Numbered from the stretch's first letter, positions 27,936-36,069 are shown. The stretch is DNA of 41,003 bases from Bacteroidota bacterium (GCA_003250395.1 QKGM01000030.1:1-41003); one strand, 5' to 3'. Notes: a model not told the origin generated them from the letters alone. Made by a program: numbers and translations.

Positions 27936-29075
27936 ATGGATTTTAACCTATCAAAAACGCAAATACTTTTTCAGCAGATGATCCATCAGTTTGCAGAAAA
28001 AGAAGTAAAACCACTTGCGGCTGAAGTCGATGAGATGGAAAGGTTTCCTCTCGAAACAGTACAAAAAATGGGGCCTGTTGGTATCATGGGGATACCAATA
28101 CCGGTAGCTTACGGAGGTGCAGGTGGAGATACGCTGCTTTATACAATGGCCATAGAGGAATTATCAAGAGCATGTGCAACCACCGGGGTTATTGTTTCAG
28201 CTCATACATCGCTGTGCGCAGTACCGATTCTGGAGTATGGCAATGAAGAACAAAAACAAAAATACCTGCCACGTCTCGCAACTGGAGAATGGATAGGAGC
28301 TTTCGGACTAACCGAGCCAAATGCTGGGACAGATGCCTCTGCCCAACAGACTACAGCAACTCCCGAGGGCGACTCATTTATCCTCAATGGATCCAAAATA
28401 TTCATTACCAATGCCGAATACGCGCATGTATACATCATCATGGCAATGACTGACCGGTCGAAAGGGACCAAGGGAATAACCGCTTTTATTGTTGAAAAAG
28501 GTACACCAGGTTTCTCGATCGGGAAAAAAGAGAAAAAAATGGGAATCAGGGGTTCGGCAACTTGTGAGCTCATTTTCGAAAACTGTCGTATTCCCAAAGA
28601 GAATCAACTGGGTAAAACCAATGAAGGATTCAAAATTGCCATGAAGGGGCTGGATGGTGGCCGAATAGGAATTGCTGCTCAGGCACTTGGAATTGCACAA
28701 GGGGCTCTGTCTGAAACTGTAAAGTACGTGAAAGAGCGCAAACAGTTTGGTAAACCATTATCAGCCTTCCAAAACACGCAGTTTCAACTTGCCGACATGG
28801 AGACTCGTGTCCAGGCTGCCAGATGGCTGGTTTACAGGGCTGCTTCACTCAAGGATCAAAAAGTAAACTTCTCTTCTGAGGCAGCCATGGCCAAACTGTT
28901 TGCAGCCGAGGTTGCCATGGAAGTTACAACAAAAGCTGTGCAGTGCCATGGTGGATATGGCTATACCAGGGAGTACCCGGTGGAACGAATGATGCGCGAT
29001 GCCAAGATTACCGAAATATATGAAGGCACCTCAGAGGTTCAGCGTATGGTTATATCCGCCAAACTACTTAAATAA
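27936..29075 (+). CDS. bcd: Butyryl-CoA dehydrogenase
   Basis: The 379-residue acyl-CoA dehydrogenase reduces crotonyl-CoA to butyryl-CoA. The FAD-binding FGLTEPNAGTDASAQQT and the catalytic glutamate E363 in IYEGTSEVQR are present, and the N-terminus (MDFNLSKTQILFQQMIHQFAE) closely resembles clostridial Bcd. It lies directly before etfB and etfA, the pair used in bifurcating Bcd-Etf complexes that also reduce ferredoxin with NADH. It probably accepts the crotonyl-CoA made by Kal. Whether it bifurcates cannot be decided from sequence by eye. Confidence 0.95.
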   Translation: MDFNLSKTQILFQQMIHQFAEKEVKPLAAEVDEMERFPLETVQKMGPVGIMGIPIPVAYGGAGGDTLLYTMAIEELSRACATTGVIVSAHTSLCAVPILEYGNEEQKQKYLPRLATGEWIGAFGLTEPNAGTDASAQQTTATPEGDSFILNGSKIFITNAEYAHVYIIMAMTDRSKGTKGITAFIVEKGTPGFSIGKKEKKMGIRGSATCELIFENCRIPKENQLGKTNEGFKIAMKGLDGGRIGIAAQALGIAQGALSETVKYVKERKQFGKPLSAFQNTQFQLADMETRVQAARWLVYRAASLKDQKVNFSSEAAMAKLFAAEVAMEVTTKAVQCHGGYGYTREYPVERMMRDAKITEIYEGTSEVQRMVISAKLLK

Positions 29076-29116
29076 GGAGCATTACCAGCTGTTTAGTGTT
29101 TTAAAATCTACAGAAA

Positions 29117-29899
29117 ATGAAAATTGTTGTTTGTATTAAACAGGTGCCAGACACCACCGAGATAAAAATAAACCCGGTCACCGGAACTTTAATCCGTGAC
29201 GGAGTTCCCAGTATTATGAACCCCGATGACAAAGGAGGCCTTGAATTGGCCCTGGAACTCAAAGAAAAATATAATGCACATATCACCGTAATCACCATGG
29301 GGCCACCTCAGGCCGATACCATTCTGAGGGAAGCCATGGCGATGGGCGCAGACAGAGCTATACTACTCACCGACAAACGATTTGCAGGCGCTGATACATT
29401 GGCTACCTCCCACGCTTTGGCCGGTGCCTTACGTAAGCTCGATTTCGACCTGCTTATCACGGGCCGCCAGGCTATTGATGGTGATACCGCCCAGGTAGGG
29501 CCTCAGATTGCCGAACACCTTGGCCTGCCGCAGGTTACCTACCTCTGCGACCTGTCTTTTGATGGAAAAAGGACCTTTACACTAACCCGTGAAATTGAAG
29601 AAGGGTATCAGCTACTTGAGGCCGAAGCTCCCTGTCTGGTTACCGTACTGGCTTCTGCCCGTAATCCCCGCTATATGAGGGTCAGGGGGATTGTAGAAGC
29701 CTATAGCCGCGAAGTTGAAACATGGGGATTCGATCAAATTGAAGTAAACGAAGAATACCTCGGACTGAAAGGATCGCCAACTCAGGTGAAGAAAGCTTTT
29801 GCCAAAGACATGAAAGCACCTGGTTCGGTATATGAAGCAGAGCCGGAAGAAGCTGTCGGGATCATTATCAGTAAACTGAAAGAAAAATTCATCATCTGA
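29117..29899 (+). CDS. etfB: Electron transfer flavoprotein beta subunit
   Basis: The 260-residue EtfB has the AMP/FAD-binding features KQVPDTTEIKINP, NPDDKGGLELALELK and GRQAIDGDTAQVGPQIAEHL. These strongly resemble EtfB of bifurcating Bcd-Etf systems of Firmicutes. It accepts electrons from NADH and hands them to Bcd, and in the bifurcating case to ferredoxin. Together with EtfA it forms a soluble heterodimer. Confidence 0.95.
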   Translation: MKIVVCIKQVPDTTEIKINPVTGTLIRDGVPSIMNPDDKGGLELALELKEKYNAHITVITMGPPQADTILREAMAMGADRAILLTDKRFAGADTLATSHALAGALRKLDFDLLITGRQAIDGDTAQVGPQIAEHLGLPQVTYLCDLSFDGKRTFTLTREIEEGYQLLEAEAPCLVTVLASARNPRYMRVRGIVEAYSREVETWGFDQIEVNEEYLGLKGSPTQVKKAFAKDMKAPGSVYEAEPEEAVGIIISKLKEKFII

Positions 29900-29985
29900 T
29901 AATCAGACAACTGCTCTGGGGAGGTCAACGTATCTACCCTACTCCAGGCTTTGTAATCTGTTAACTTATTTAATCTCAAAAAGAA

Positions 29986-30978
29986 ATGAAAAAAGAAAAT
30001 AATACCGACGTGTTTGTATTCATCGAGCAACGCGAAGGACAAATACAAATGGTATCACTCGAATTACTCGGGAAGGCCAGGCAACTGGCCGACATGCTAA
30101 ACCAGAAAGTGATCGCCGTATTAGCAGGTTTTCACATCCATGAACATGCACCCTCGCTGATTCATTGCGGTGCCGACCATGTCCTGGTTGCCGATGCCCC
30201 GGAATTGGAACACTATACCACCGAACCCTATGCCCAAACCCTTGCCCGCGTAATCGAAGTATATAAACCATCAATCCTTCTGATTGGTGCAACCACCATA
30301 GGACGTGATCTTGGCCCCCGTTTGTCAGCACGCTGCCATACAGGCCTTACTGCCGATTGTACAAGGCTGGATATTGGAGATGACGGCCATTTATTAATGA
30401 CCCGTCCCGCGTTTGGAGGCAATCTCATGGCTACTATCGTTTGCAGGGCCCACTACCCACAGATGGCTACAGTTCGTCCAGGCGTAATGCGCCGCTGTGA
30501 TCACGATGAAAACCGCGTCGGGAATATCGAGCATATCACGATCCCTTTCGACCATAGCAAATTTGGTGTCAGGCTCATTAAAACAGTGAAACAGAGCAAA
30601 GGGAAAATCGACATAACACAAGCCCGTATTCTTATTAGCGGAGGACGAGGTGTAGGCTCAGCCGAAGGGTTCGAAAAACTTACTGAACTGGCAAAGGTGC
30701 TTAAAGCAGAGGTATCTGCTTCACGCGCACTTGTTGATGCCGGGATTACAGATCACAACCGGCAGGTAGGGCAAACCGGGAAAACCGTGAGGCCCGACCT
30801 GTATCTGGCATGTGGTATCAGCGGAGCAATACAACATCTGGCCGGGATGGAAGAATCAGATTTTATCGTCGCTATCAACAAAGACAAAGGTGCTCCAATC
30901 TTCCAGGTAGCCGATGTCGGTATTGTTGGCGATGTAAACCGAATCATCCCGCTGCTTACAGAACGGATGAAACGGTAA
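29986..30978 (+). CDS. etfA: Electron transfer flavoprotein alpha subunit
   Basis: The 330-residue EtfA has the C-terminal FAD domain with GGRGVGSAEGFEKL, SRALVDAG, VGQTGKTVRPDLYLACGISG and AINKDKGAPIFQVADVGIVGD, all typical. The N-terminal domain has the pattern of group II subunits. It ends the lysine locus; a long hairpin and a 1.3-kb gap follow. No extra N-terminal ferredoxin domain, found in some bifurcating forms, is present. Confidence 0.95.
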   Translation: MKKENNTDVFVFIEQREGQIQMVSLELLGKARQLADMLNQKVIAVLAGFHIHEHAPSLIHCGADHVLVADAPELEHYTTEPYAQTLARVIEVYKPSILLIGATTIGRDLGPRLSARCHTGLTADCTRLDIGDDGHLLMTRPAFGGNLMATIVCRAHYPQMATVRPGVMRRCDHDENRVGNIEHITIPFDHSKFGVRLIKTVKQSKGKIDITQARILISGGRGVGSAEGFEKLTELAKVLKAEVSASRALVDAGITDHNRQVGQTGKTVRPDLYLACGISGAIQHLAGMEESDFIVAINKDKGAPIFQVADVGIVGDVNRIIPLLTERMKR

Positions 30979-31058
30979 AGTCATCACCGGGAATTCTGAT
31001 TGGTTCCTACGAACCGATACCTCCTGCAAAACTTGAAACCGGAATAAAATACCTTTAG

Positions 31059-31102
31059 TAAGGTCAATCGATACTACGCAAAATAGTATTGATTGGCCTT
31101 AC
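31059..31102 (+). terminator. Long imperfect hairpin after etfA
   Basis: Arms of about 19 bases (GTAAGGTCAATCGATACTA and TAGTATTGATTGGCCTTAC) pair with two mismatches around a short loop, about 80 bases after the etfA stop. There is no T run, so it may instead be a 3'-end stability structure. Confidence 0.45.
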
Positions 31103-32087
31103 CGATTGTTCATGATGCCTTAAAACTTCTGCTCCCCGGGTATTGAAATTACAAAAACGTTTAAATACAGCCAATCAAAGGGTTTTGGCTGACTGAAAAG
31201 ATTGAACCGTCACTCATGAATACTTTAGGGAATGGGAATACTAGTTTTCTGCCAGTACTTCGGTTCGCGCTGAGGTAAAGTAATTATAACATGTAAATCT
31301 ACCTGCCCCGGATGATTCTTCGGGGCGCACCATGATTGCTGCCCGCTTCGTGCATGTTTCCAAACCGGTATCAGTTTTTTACTACATATAGTTTAGCGAA
31401 AATGCAAGGAGTAAGACAATTGCTAACCTGACGTGCCTCATTCCCCTATGGCGATACCATTTATATTGATGTTAGATTTAACACTTATCTGTGATCTGGT
31501 ATAATTTCTGTTTCATTAATCGGGAAGCCGGGTTAACCGGTATGGGTTTTGCCCTGATCATAACAAGGCTGTAACCAGGCCGGGACGAACAGATACAAGT
31601 ATTGTGCCACGATTTACACATAGTTAGCTTTCGTACATATATATTATCTACCATAGTTACAGTAAACATAGTCTTTTCATAAGAAAAACCCGAATTTGCT
31701 CCCTCTTTGGTCTATCTTTTCCAGGACTTCGATAAAAACAGATACACAAACAACACATAATCAATCGTTTAAAAATAATCAATTTGTGATTTTTGGCACA
31801 ATATATTTTTTAAAAAAAAGCTGAAAATTTTATAAAAAGGGGTGAAAACCAATCATCACTTGCCGTCTAAAATGTGGAATTTGATCAATATATGGATATA
31901 CCTGATGACAAAATCTACTTTATGAACTCAACAAGTGATACACAATACAGGACTCTGGCATATCATAGCCAGGGAAAAAAGATAGTGAATTACAGCAGAT
32001 TACTTTGATAATGCTAATTTGAATCCAATAAATTTCAATCCTTTCATCTATGTTATGAATAGTTTCATAATTGGAAGGCGTCAGACA

Positions 32088-32151
32088 ACACATCCGGAAG
32101 TATAGCAACCATCACAGAGTCGTGTTCCCCCATAAAAAACACTTCCGGAAG
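32088..32151 (+). repeat. Two copies of ACACxTCCGGAAG upstream of arsR
   Basis: ACACATCCGGAAG (32088-32100) and ACACTTCCGGAAG (32139-32151) differ in one base. The TCCGGA core occurs once more at 32199-32204, giving spacings of 51 and 55 bases, about five helical turns. A role as binding sites is a guess. Confidence 0.5.
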
Positions 32152-32228
32152 ACTACATTATTTCGTTTAACTGACCTCAGTCCGAAATAAAAAATTTATC
32201 CGGATATGTTTACTATATAAAATATTTA

Positions 32229-32236
32229 TACCTTTG
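32229..32236 (+). promoter_or_regulatory. -7 box of the arsR promoter
   Basis: TACCTTTG fits the Bacteroidota TAnnTTTG consensus 25 bases before the arsR ATG. The expected upstream TTG is not clear. Transcription would begin around 32243, inside the inverted repeat just downstream. Confidence 0.55.
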
Positions 32237-32254
32237 TTTCGTAATTTTACGAAA
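32237..32254 (+). promoter_or_regulatory. Probable ArsR operator
   Basis: TTTCGTAA (32237-32244) and TTACGAAA (32247-32254) form a perfect inverted repeat with a 2-base spacer, abutting the -7 box. A further half site TACGAAA (32255-32261) runs into the start codon. This layout is typical of self-repression by an ArsR-family repressor. Confidence 0.65.
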
Positions 32255-32260
32255 TACGAA

Positions 32261-32584
32261 ATGAGAGATAAATATACTGATATTCAAAATCAGACAGCGA
32301 GATTCGCCAAAGCATTAGGGCACCCGGTAAGGATTCAGATAATGGAGATACTTGCCGGGCAGAACTGTTGTTACAGTGGTGACCTTTGTGAAGAACTCCC
32401 GATTGCGCGCAGTACCCTGTCGCAACACCTCAACGAACTAAAAGATTCAGGATTGATTCAGGGAGAACTGAATCCCCCGAAGATCAAGTATTGTATTAAC
32501 CGCGAGAATTGGCTATTGGCACAACAATTGTTCTCCCGTCTGTTTGAACTTAAATTGAATGATAACGGAGGATGTAAACTTTAA
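32261..32584 (+). CDS. arsR: ArsR-family arsenic-responsive repressor
   Basis: This 107-residue winged helix-turn-helix protein should repress the operon and leave DNA when As(III) binds. The HTH is ELPIARSTLSQHLNELKDSGL (about 46-66). Cysteines C36 and C37 (QNCCYSGDL) and C43 sit in the helix before the recognition helix, where some ArsR proteins bind arsenic, though the spacing differs from the classical ELCVCDL box. C105 lies near the C-terminus. I chose ATG 32261, which lies just after the operator; the longer frame from TTG 32234 would include promoter DNA. Confidence 0.92.
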   Translation: MRDKYTDIQNQTARFAKALGHPVRIQIMEILAGQNCCYSGDLCEELPIARSTLSQHLNELKDSGLIQGELNPPKIKYCINRENWLLAQQLFSRLFELKLNDNGGCKL

Positions 32585-32621
32585 CAGAAACATTATATAC
32601 TAACCCTAATCAAAAAAACCA

Positions 32622-32858
32622 ATGTCAAAAAAGATTGTCGTTCTGGGGACAGGATGTCCCAAATGCAAACAGCTTGAAAAACTTGTCATCGACTTTACCA
32701 ACGAACATGCAATTGATGCTGATGTTACCAAAGAGACTGACATAATGAAAATTATGAACTACGGCGTAATGAGCACCCCGGGACTGGTGGTAGATGGTAA
32801 AGTTGTAATGAGCGGCCGGCTTCCGACACGGGAAGAATTGACCAAATTAATCGGATAA
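32622..32858 (+). CDS. arsE: Small thioredoxin-fold protein, ArsE-like
   Basis: The 78-residue cytoplasmic protein is a small thioredoxin/glutaredoxin-like redox protein with C12 and C15 in GTGCPKC right after the first beta strand. The rest (VMSTPGLVVDGKVVMSG, with a cis-Pro-like TPG) fits the redox-active disulfide protein 2 family. Next to arsF and arsG it corresponds to ArsE, which with ArsF is reported to reduce nitrated aromatic arsenicals. The gap to arsR is 37 bases. The gene symbol rests on the neighbourhood. Confidence 0.8.
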   Translation: MSKKIVVLGTGCPKCKQLEKLVIDFTNEHAIDADVTKETDIMKIMNYGVMSTPGLVVDGKVVMSGRLPTREELTKLIG

Positions 32859-32890
32859 AACAGTTAATCACAAATCAAATAAAGACAACC

Positions 32891-33301
32891 ATGCGTAAAC
32901 TATTGCTATTTTTCCTGTCTGTAACAACGGCCTTTTCATTCATGGCTGCGCAGGGACAGACTGAATCAAAGATTACAAAAAAGATAGATGTTTACTATTT
33001 TCACGGTAACCATCGTTGCCCTACCTGCAATGCCATAGAAAAGGAGACACGGGCACTTCTGGACAGTACCTTCAGCACCCGGATGAAAGATGGTGTTATT
33101 AAGCTCCATGTTCTCAACCACGAAGAAGATAAGAATGAAGCACTTGTAAAAAAATATGAAATTTGGGGATCAAGCCTTCTGTTGGTCGACGCTAAAGGTA
33201 AAGTTATTAACCTGACGGAAATGGCTTTTGCCAATGCCCGCAATGATGCCCCCAATTTCAGGAAGAAACTAAAAGCCGAGATCAATAAGCTTTTGAAATA
33301 A
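32891..33301 (+). CDS. arsF: Exported thioredoxin-fold protein, ArsF-like
   Basis: The 136-residue protein has a signal peptide (about 1-22, ending MAAQGQ) and a thioredoxin-like domain with C43 and C46 in GNHRCPTCNAIE. The first part before the fold (KIDVYYFHGNHRC) is characteristic of the ArsF family. It probably works in the periplasm with ArsE and ArsG in reductive handling of nitro-aromatic arsenicals. arsG starts six bases after it. Confidence 0.8.
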   Translation: MRKLLLFFLSVTTAFSFMAAQGQTESKITKKIDVYYFHGNHRCPTCNAIEKETRALLDSTFSTRMKDGVIKLHVLNHEEDKNEALVKKYEIWGSSLLLVDAKGKVINLTEMAFANARNDAPNFRKKLKAEINKLLK

Positions 33302-33307
33302 GAACAA

Positions 33308-34009
33308 ATGGAGTTTCTTCAGAATCTGTTGGATAACACAGAGTGGCCGGTAATGTCGGCCTTCCTGTTGGGGCTGATGACAGCAGTCAGCCCCTGCCCT
33401 CTTGCCACAAATATTACGGCCATAGGCTATATAGGCCGGGATATTGACAACAGGAAAAAGGTATTTTACAACGGGCTGCTATATACACTTGGCCGTGCTA
33501 TCTCGTATACCGCCCTTGGTATGGCTTTGTTCTTCGGAGCCAGTATGTTTAAAGTGGCTTCATTGTTTCAGGGATGGGGTGAAAAATTGTTGGGCCCTTT
33601 GCTCATCCTGATTGGATTGTTGATGCTGGATGTTGTTACCTTTAAGTTTGCCAGTCTTTCGGGTCTCACGGAGAGAATCGGGAAGAGCAGTAAAAAGATG
33701 GGGATTTGGGGGCCGGTATTGCTCGGGATTGTTTTCGCACTGGCCTTTTGCCCATATAGTGGTGTTTTGTATTTCGGTATGCTGATTCCTATGACCATTT
33801 CATCTGCTTCGGGATTATGGTTGCCATTGGTTTTTGCCCTTGCAACCGGGCTTCCTGTAATTTTATTTGCCTGGATCATCGCCTATGCTGTAGGTAGTGT
33901 AGGGACACTTTATAATAGAATTAAAGTTTTTGAGCTATGGTCGCGCCGTTTAATCTCGGTATTATTTATTCTAACGGGAATCTATTTAATATCAATTACC
34001 TGGTTTTAA
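33308..34009 (+). CDS. arsG: CcdA/DsbD-like membrane protein, ArsG-like permease
   Basis: The 233-residue integral membrane protein has about six hydrophobic helices and the DsbD/CcdA signature VSPCPLATNI (C30), plus a second conserved CPYSG (about 139). CcdA-type proteins carry reducing power across the membrane; the ArsG branch is annotated as an efflux permease for aromatic arsenicals. Both ideas fit the neighbouring thioredoxin-fold proteins, and the sequence does not separate them. A hairpin lies in the 155-base gap after the gene. Confidence 0.82.
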   Translation: MEFLQNLLDNTEWPVMSAFLLGLMTAVSPCPLATNITAIGYIGRDIDNRKKVFYNGLLYTLGRAISYTALGMALFFGASMFKVASLFQGWGEKLLGPLLILIGLLMLDVVTFKFASLSGLTERIGKSSKKMGIWGPVLLGIVFALAFCPYSGVLYFGMLIPMTISSASGLWLPLVFALATGLPVILFAWIIAYAVGSVGTLYNRIKVFELWSRRLISVLFILTGIYLISITWF

Positions 34010-34084
34010 GACAACCTTGCCTGAGACCAATAAAGAACATTTAATTATTGATTATCCCTGATGATAAAAGAAGCCCCGATTCCC

Positions 34085-34118
34085 GACGAGGTACATCACT
34101 CTTTCAGGGCACCTTGTC
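34085..34118 (+). promoter_or_regulatory. Hairpin between arsG and the Hdr-like cassette
   Basis: GACGAGGT (34085-34092) and ACCTTGTC (34111-34118) form an 8-base stem with one G-T pair and an 18-base loop. No T run follows. It could separate expression of the two parts of the operon. Confidence 0.35.
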
Positions 34119-34164
34119 ATAATTAGTTAATTAGAAAATTATAATCCTGCTAAAAAAACAAGCA

Positions 34165-34539
34165 ATGTCAGAATTACAAAAACCTGGTTTCATAATGTGC
34201 GTTTGTACTGGAAAATGTCCCGGTTTTTCACAGATGGATATATGGGATTTTATAAACAGAGTAAGGGTCGAATTACCCGTGGAATATGGTTTTATCCATC
34301 CGCAGTTATGCGAAGAAGACGGCGACAGATTTCTGAATGATTACCTTAAAGCTCACCGAAAGGTTGTGATTGGAGCATGTGCCCCAAACATGCAACGGAA
34401 AATGTTCAGGGATGCTTTTTCCGATGCCGGCCTCGATATAAACAAAGACCTGGTCTCTATAGACGTAAGAGATATGACAACCGATCAGGCATTTGATAAA
34501 ATAAGTGCAGCAATTGAAAAGATGGAGGATACAAAATGA
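34165..34539 (+). CDS. Stand-alone HdrA N-terminal-like Fe-S protein
   Basis: The 124 residues match the N-terminal domain of HdrA, which normally precedes a FAD domain. Cysteines C12, C14 and C18 (MCVCTGKCPG), C49 (HPQLCEEDGDRF) and C72 (VVIGACAPNMQRKMF) correspond to the HdrA pattern CHCG...C...AACTP. The FAD and ferredoxin domains of HdrA are missing, so it can only be an Fe-S carrier or partner subunit. It overlaps the ferredoxin gene by ATGA, so they are likely partners. I know no characterised protein of this layout. Confidence 0.75.
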   Translation: MSELQKPGFIMCVCTGKCPGFSQMDIWDFINRVRVELPVEYGFIHPQLCEEDGDRFLNDYLKAHRKVVIGACAPNMQRKMFRDAFSDAGLDINKDLVSIDVRDMTTDQAFDKISAAIEKMEDTK

Positions 34540-34826
34540 GTGAATCAACATTCATGGGGGTTCAGCGCGATAAAATTGACTGGAAACCGACAATTGATTA
34601 TTCGAAATGCGATTACTGCATGGAATGCGTGAAATTTTGCCCTCATAAAGTATTTGAGGTGAACGAGGAAGAAGAAATAAAGCTGATTGTAAAAAACCCG
34701 AATAACTGTGTCGTTTTCTGCAGGGCTTGTTCAAAGACCTGTGGCCCTAATGCGATCACCTTCCCCGATAAAAATACAACCACCCAGATGATCAAAGCAA
34801 TCAGGAAGGAGGAAAACAATGATTGA
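34536..34826 (+). CDS. Two-cluster [4Fe-4S] ferredoxin
   Basis: The 96-residue protein has two [4Fe-4S] motifs: C25-C28-C31-C35 (SKCDYCMECVKFCPH) and C58-C62-C65-C69 (NNCVVFCRACSKTCG). The second has an unusual CxxxC spacing at its start. A GGAGG site (34524-34528) precedes the ATG. It overlaps the HdrA-like gene by four bases and the next gene by eight. It probably passes electrons between the HdrA-like protein and the lipoyl/DGC protein, but this is inference. Confidence 0.9.
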   Translation: MSESTFMGVQRDKIDWKPTIDYSKCDYCMECVKFCPHKVFEVNEEEEIKLIVKNPNNCVVFCRACSKTCGPNAITFPDKNTTTQMIKAIRKEENND

Positions 34827-35676
34827 TAATTGTGCCATTCTTCCATGCAACGGATTGGACAAGTGTGCCGGGGCAGTTTCAAGGGAGGTTGCAGTAAAAC
34901 TCTGCGAGAACAACGCGAATGAGATAATATGCCCGGTCTTTTACAGGGTTGCTGAAGCGAAATACAACAAAATTGTTGGAGAACACCCCCTTATTGTCAT
35001 TGACGGATGTCAGACACGTTGTGCCAGTAAGCTGGCAGCTGAGAAGAACCTCAGAGTTTTTAAAAAAATCACCATAACAGAAGAGGCTAAAAACCATAAT
35101 ATTGTCCTCTCAGGGGGACTGACTCCCGGGGAAAGTGATAAAGTACTGGTCGACCTGATTTTAAAAGGCCTTGTAAATGAACCTGAGAACAGTGGGCTGA
35201 TATCAGATGTTCAGGATATATCCTGTAACTTCGACTACAACACCTTTCAAAACGGTAAATTTATTTTCAGAATCCCCAGGGGAGCGCAGATATATTTTAA
35301 CGAGAATGATTGCTGGGCTTATGTTATTGGGAATCGGGCCAGGATTGGTGTTACCGACTTTGTTCAGCAAAACCTTTCCGACATCCTGTATTTTACTCCG
35401 CCTGAAATCGGCGCAGAGATAGACCAGTTTGGTGAAGCTGGTGAGATCGAATCATCCAAGTCGGTTTTTGAGATAGTATCACCGGTAACAGGTAAGGTAA
35501 CCGCTGTTAACAGCATGCTTGAACAAAAGCCTGAACTCATTAATGAAAACCCGTACGAAACAGGCTGGGTTGCTGAAATAGAACTGACAGATTTCGAAAA
35601 TGACAAAGAATTGCTGATAGGTTTTGATAAGTATTTTGAACTGGTTAAAAGAAAAGTGGAGGAACTAAATGGATAA
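34819..35676 (+). CDS. Fusion of DGC domain and lipoyl H-protein-like domain
   Basis: The 285-residue protein has an N-terminal DGC domain (about 1-120; C10, C16, C38 and the IDGCQTRCA motif with C64 and C68) and a C-terminal domain (about 160-270) that follows glycine cleavage H protein: GNRARIGVTDFVQQNLSDIL, EIESSKSVFEIVSPVTG and NENPYETGW. K214 stands at the lipoylation position. No glycine cleavage genes are near. In sulfur-oxidising bacteria, H-like lipoate proteins work with Hdr-like complexes, so a redox or thiol-carrier role with the neighbouring Hdr-like protein is plausible. It starts at ATG 34819 after AAGGAGG. I know no described protein of this layout. Confidence 0.8.
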   Translation: MIDNCAILPCNGLDKCAGAVSREVAVKLCENNANEIICPVFYRVAEAKYNKIVGEHPLIVIDGCQTRCASKLAAEKNLRVFKKITITEEAKNHNIVLSGGLTPGESDKVLVDLILKGLVNEPENSGLISDVQDISCNFDYNTFQNGKFIFRIPRGAQIYFNENDCWAYVIGNRARIGVTDFVQQNLSDILYFTPPEIGAEIDQFGEAGEIESSKSVFEIVSPVTGKVTAVNSMLEQKPELINENPYETGWVAEIELTDFENDKELLIGFDKYFELVKRKVEELNG

Positions 35677-36061
35677 TAAAGTCAAAGTAATTCCATGTAG
35701 CGGAATTGGAAAAGTTTACGGACTGATTGCAAGAGAATCGGCACTGAAGACAGTAATTGAATTATGCCCCGAGAAATCAGAAACGGTATGCCTGGCATAT
35801 ATAGTAAGTGGAGATGAGGAGGTAAGGAAGAAAATGGAGAACTCCCGATGTATAACTGTTGACGGCTGTCCTAAAATGTGTGCCTCAAAAAATGTTGCAA
35901 TAGCCGGAGGAGTTGTAGTAGAAGAATTTAAAGTTTTGGATACTGTGAAAGCTCATAAAGGAAAGAATTTCGGTATGCCGACATATCTTGAAGCCGACGG
36001 TGAAGTTGTTGTAGATGAAATCTCGGAGAAGATTGCCCGGATTATTAATGAAATTAACTAA
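35669..36061 (+). CDS. DGC-domain protein (putative metal-binding)
   Basis: The 130-residue protein is a single DGC domain (Pfam description: putative zinc-binding protein) with C10 (VIPCSGIGK), C33, C41, C61 and VDGCPKMCA (C67, C71). Function of this family is unknown; cysteines suggest metal or metalloid binding. It overlaps the DGC-lipoyl gene by eight bases and has GGAGG at 35658-35662 before the ATG. It is the second of three DGC domains in a row. Confidence 0.85.
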   Translation: MDNKVKVIPCSGIGKVYGLIARESALKTVIELCPEKSETVCLAYIVSGDEEVRKKMENSRCITVDGCPKMCASKNVAIAGGVVVEEFKVLDTVKAHKGKNFGMPTYLEADGEVVVDEISEKIARIINEIN

Positions 36062-36063
36062 GT

Positions 36064-36069
36064 GGAGGG
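36064..36069 (+). promoter_or_regulatory. Shine-Dalgarno site that fixes the third DGC start
   Basis: GGAGGG lies seven bases before ATG 36077. It shows that this ATG, not the GTG at 36062 at the beginning of the longer open frame, starts the gene. Confidence 0.7.

Larger units (their letters stand above)
30979..32228. other. 1.25-kb gap between the lysine locus and the arsenic region
   Basis: No credible gene is seen; the open frames are under 65 codons and lack family features. The gap contains the hairpin at 31059-31102, a GC-rich hairpin GCCCCG/CGGGGC (31305-31326) and a repeated TCCGGA-containing word (32088-32151). It marks the border between two functional blocks, and I saw no tRNA, insertion sequence end or attachment site in it. 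Confidence 0.6.

Noticed and set aside
30979..32228. Possible mobile element border between the two large loci
   Set aside because: No transposase, terminal inverted repeats, tRNA or integrase was found; the hairpin at 31059 looks like a transcript-end structure.
34819..35676. Glycine cleavage H protein of a normal glycine cleavage system
   Set aside because: The domain is fused to a DGC domain and no gcvT or gcvP lies nearby.
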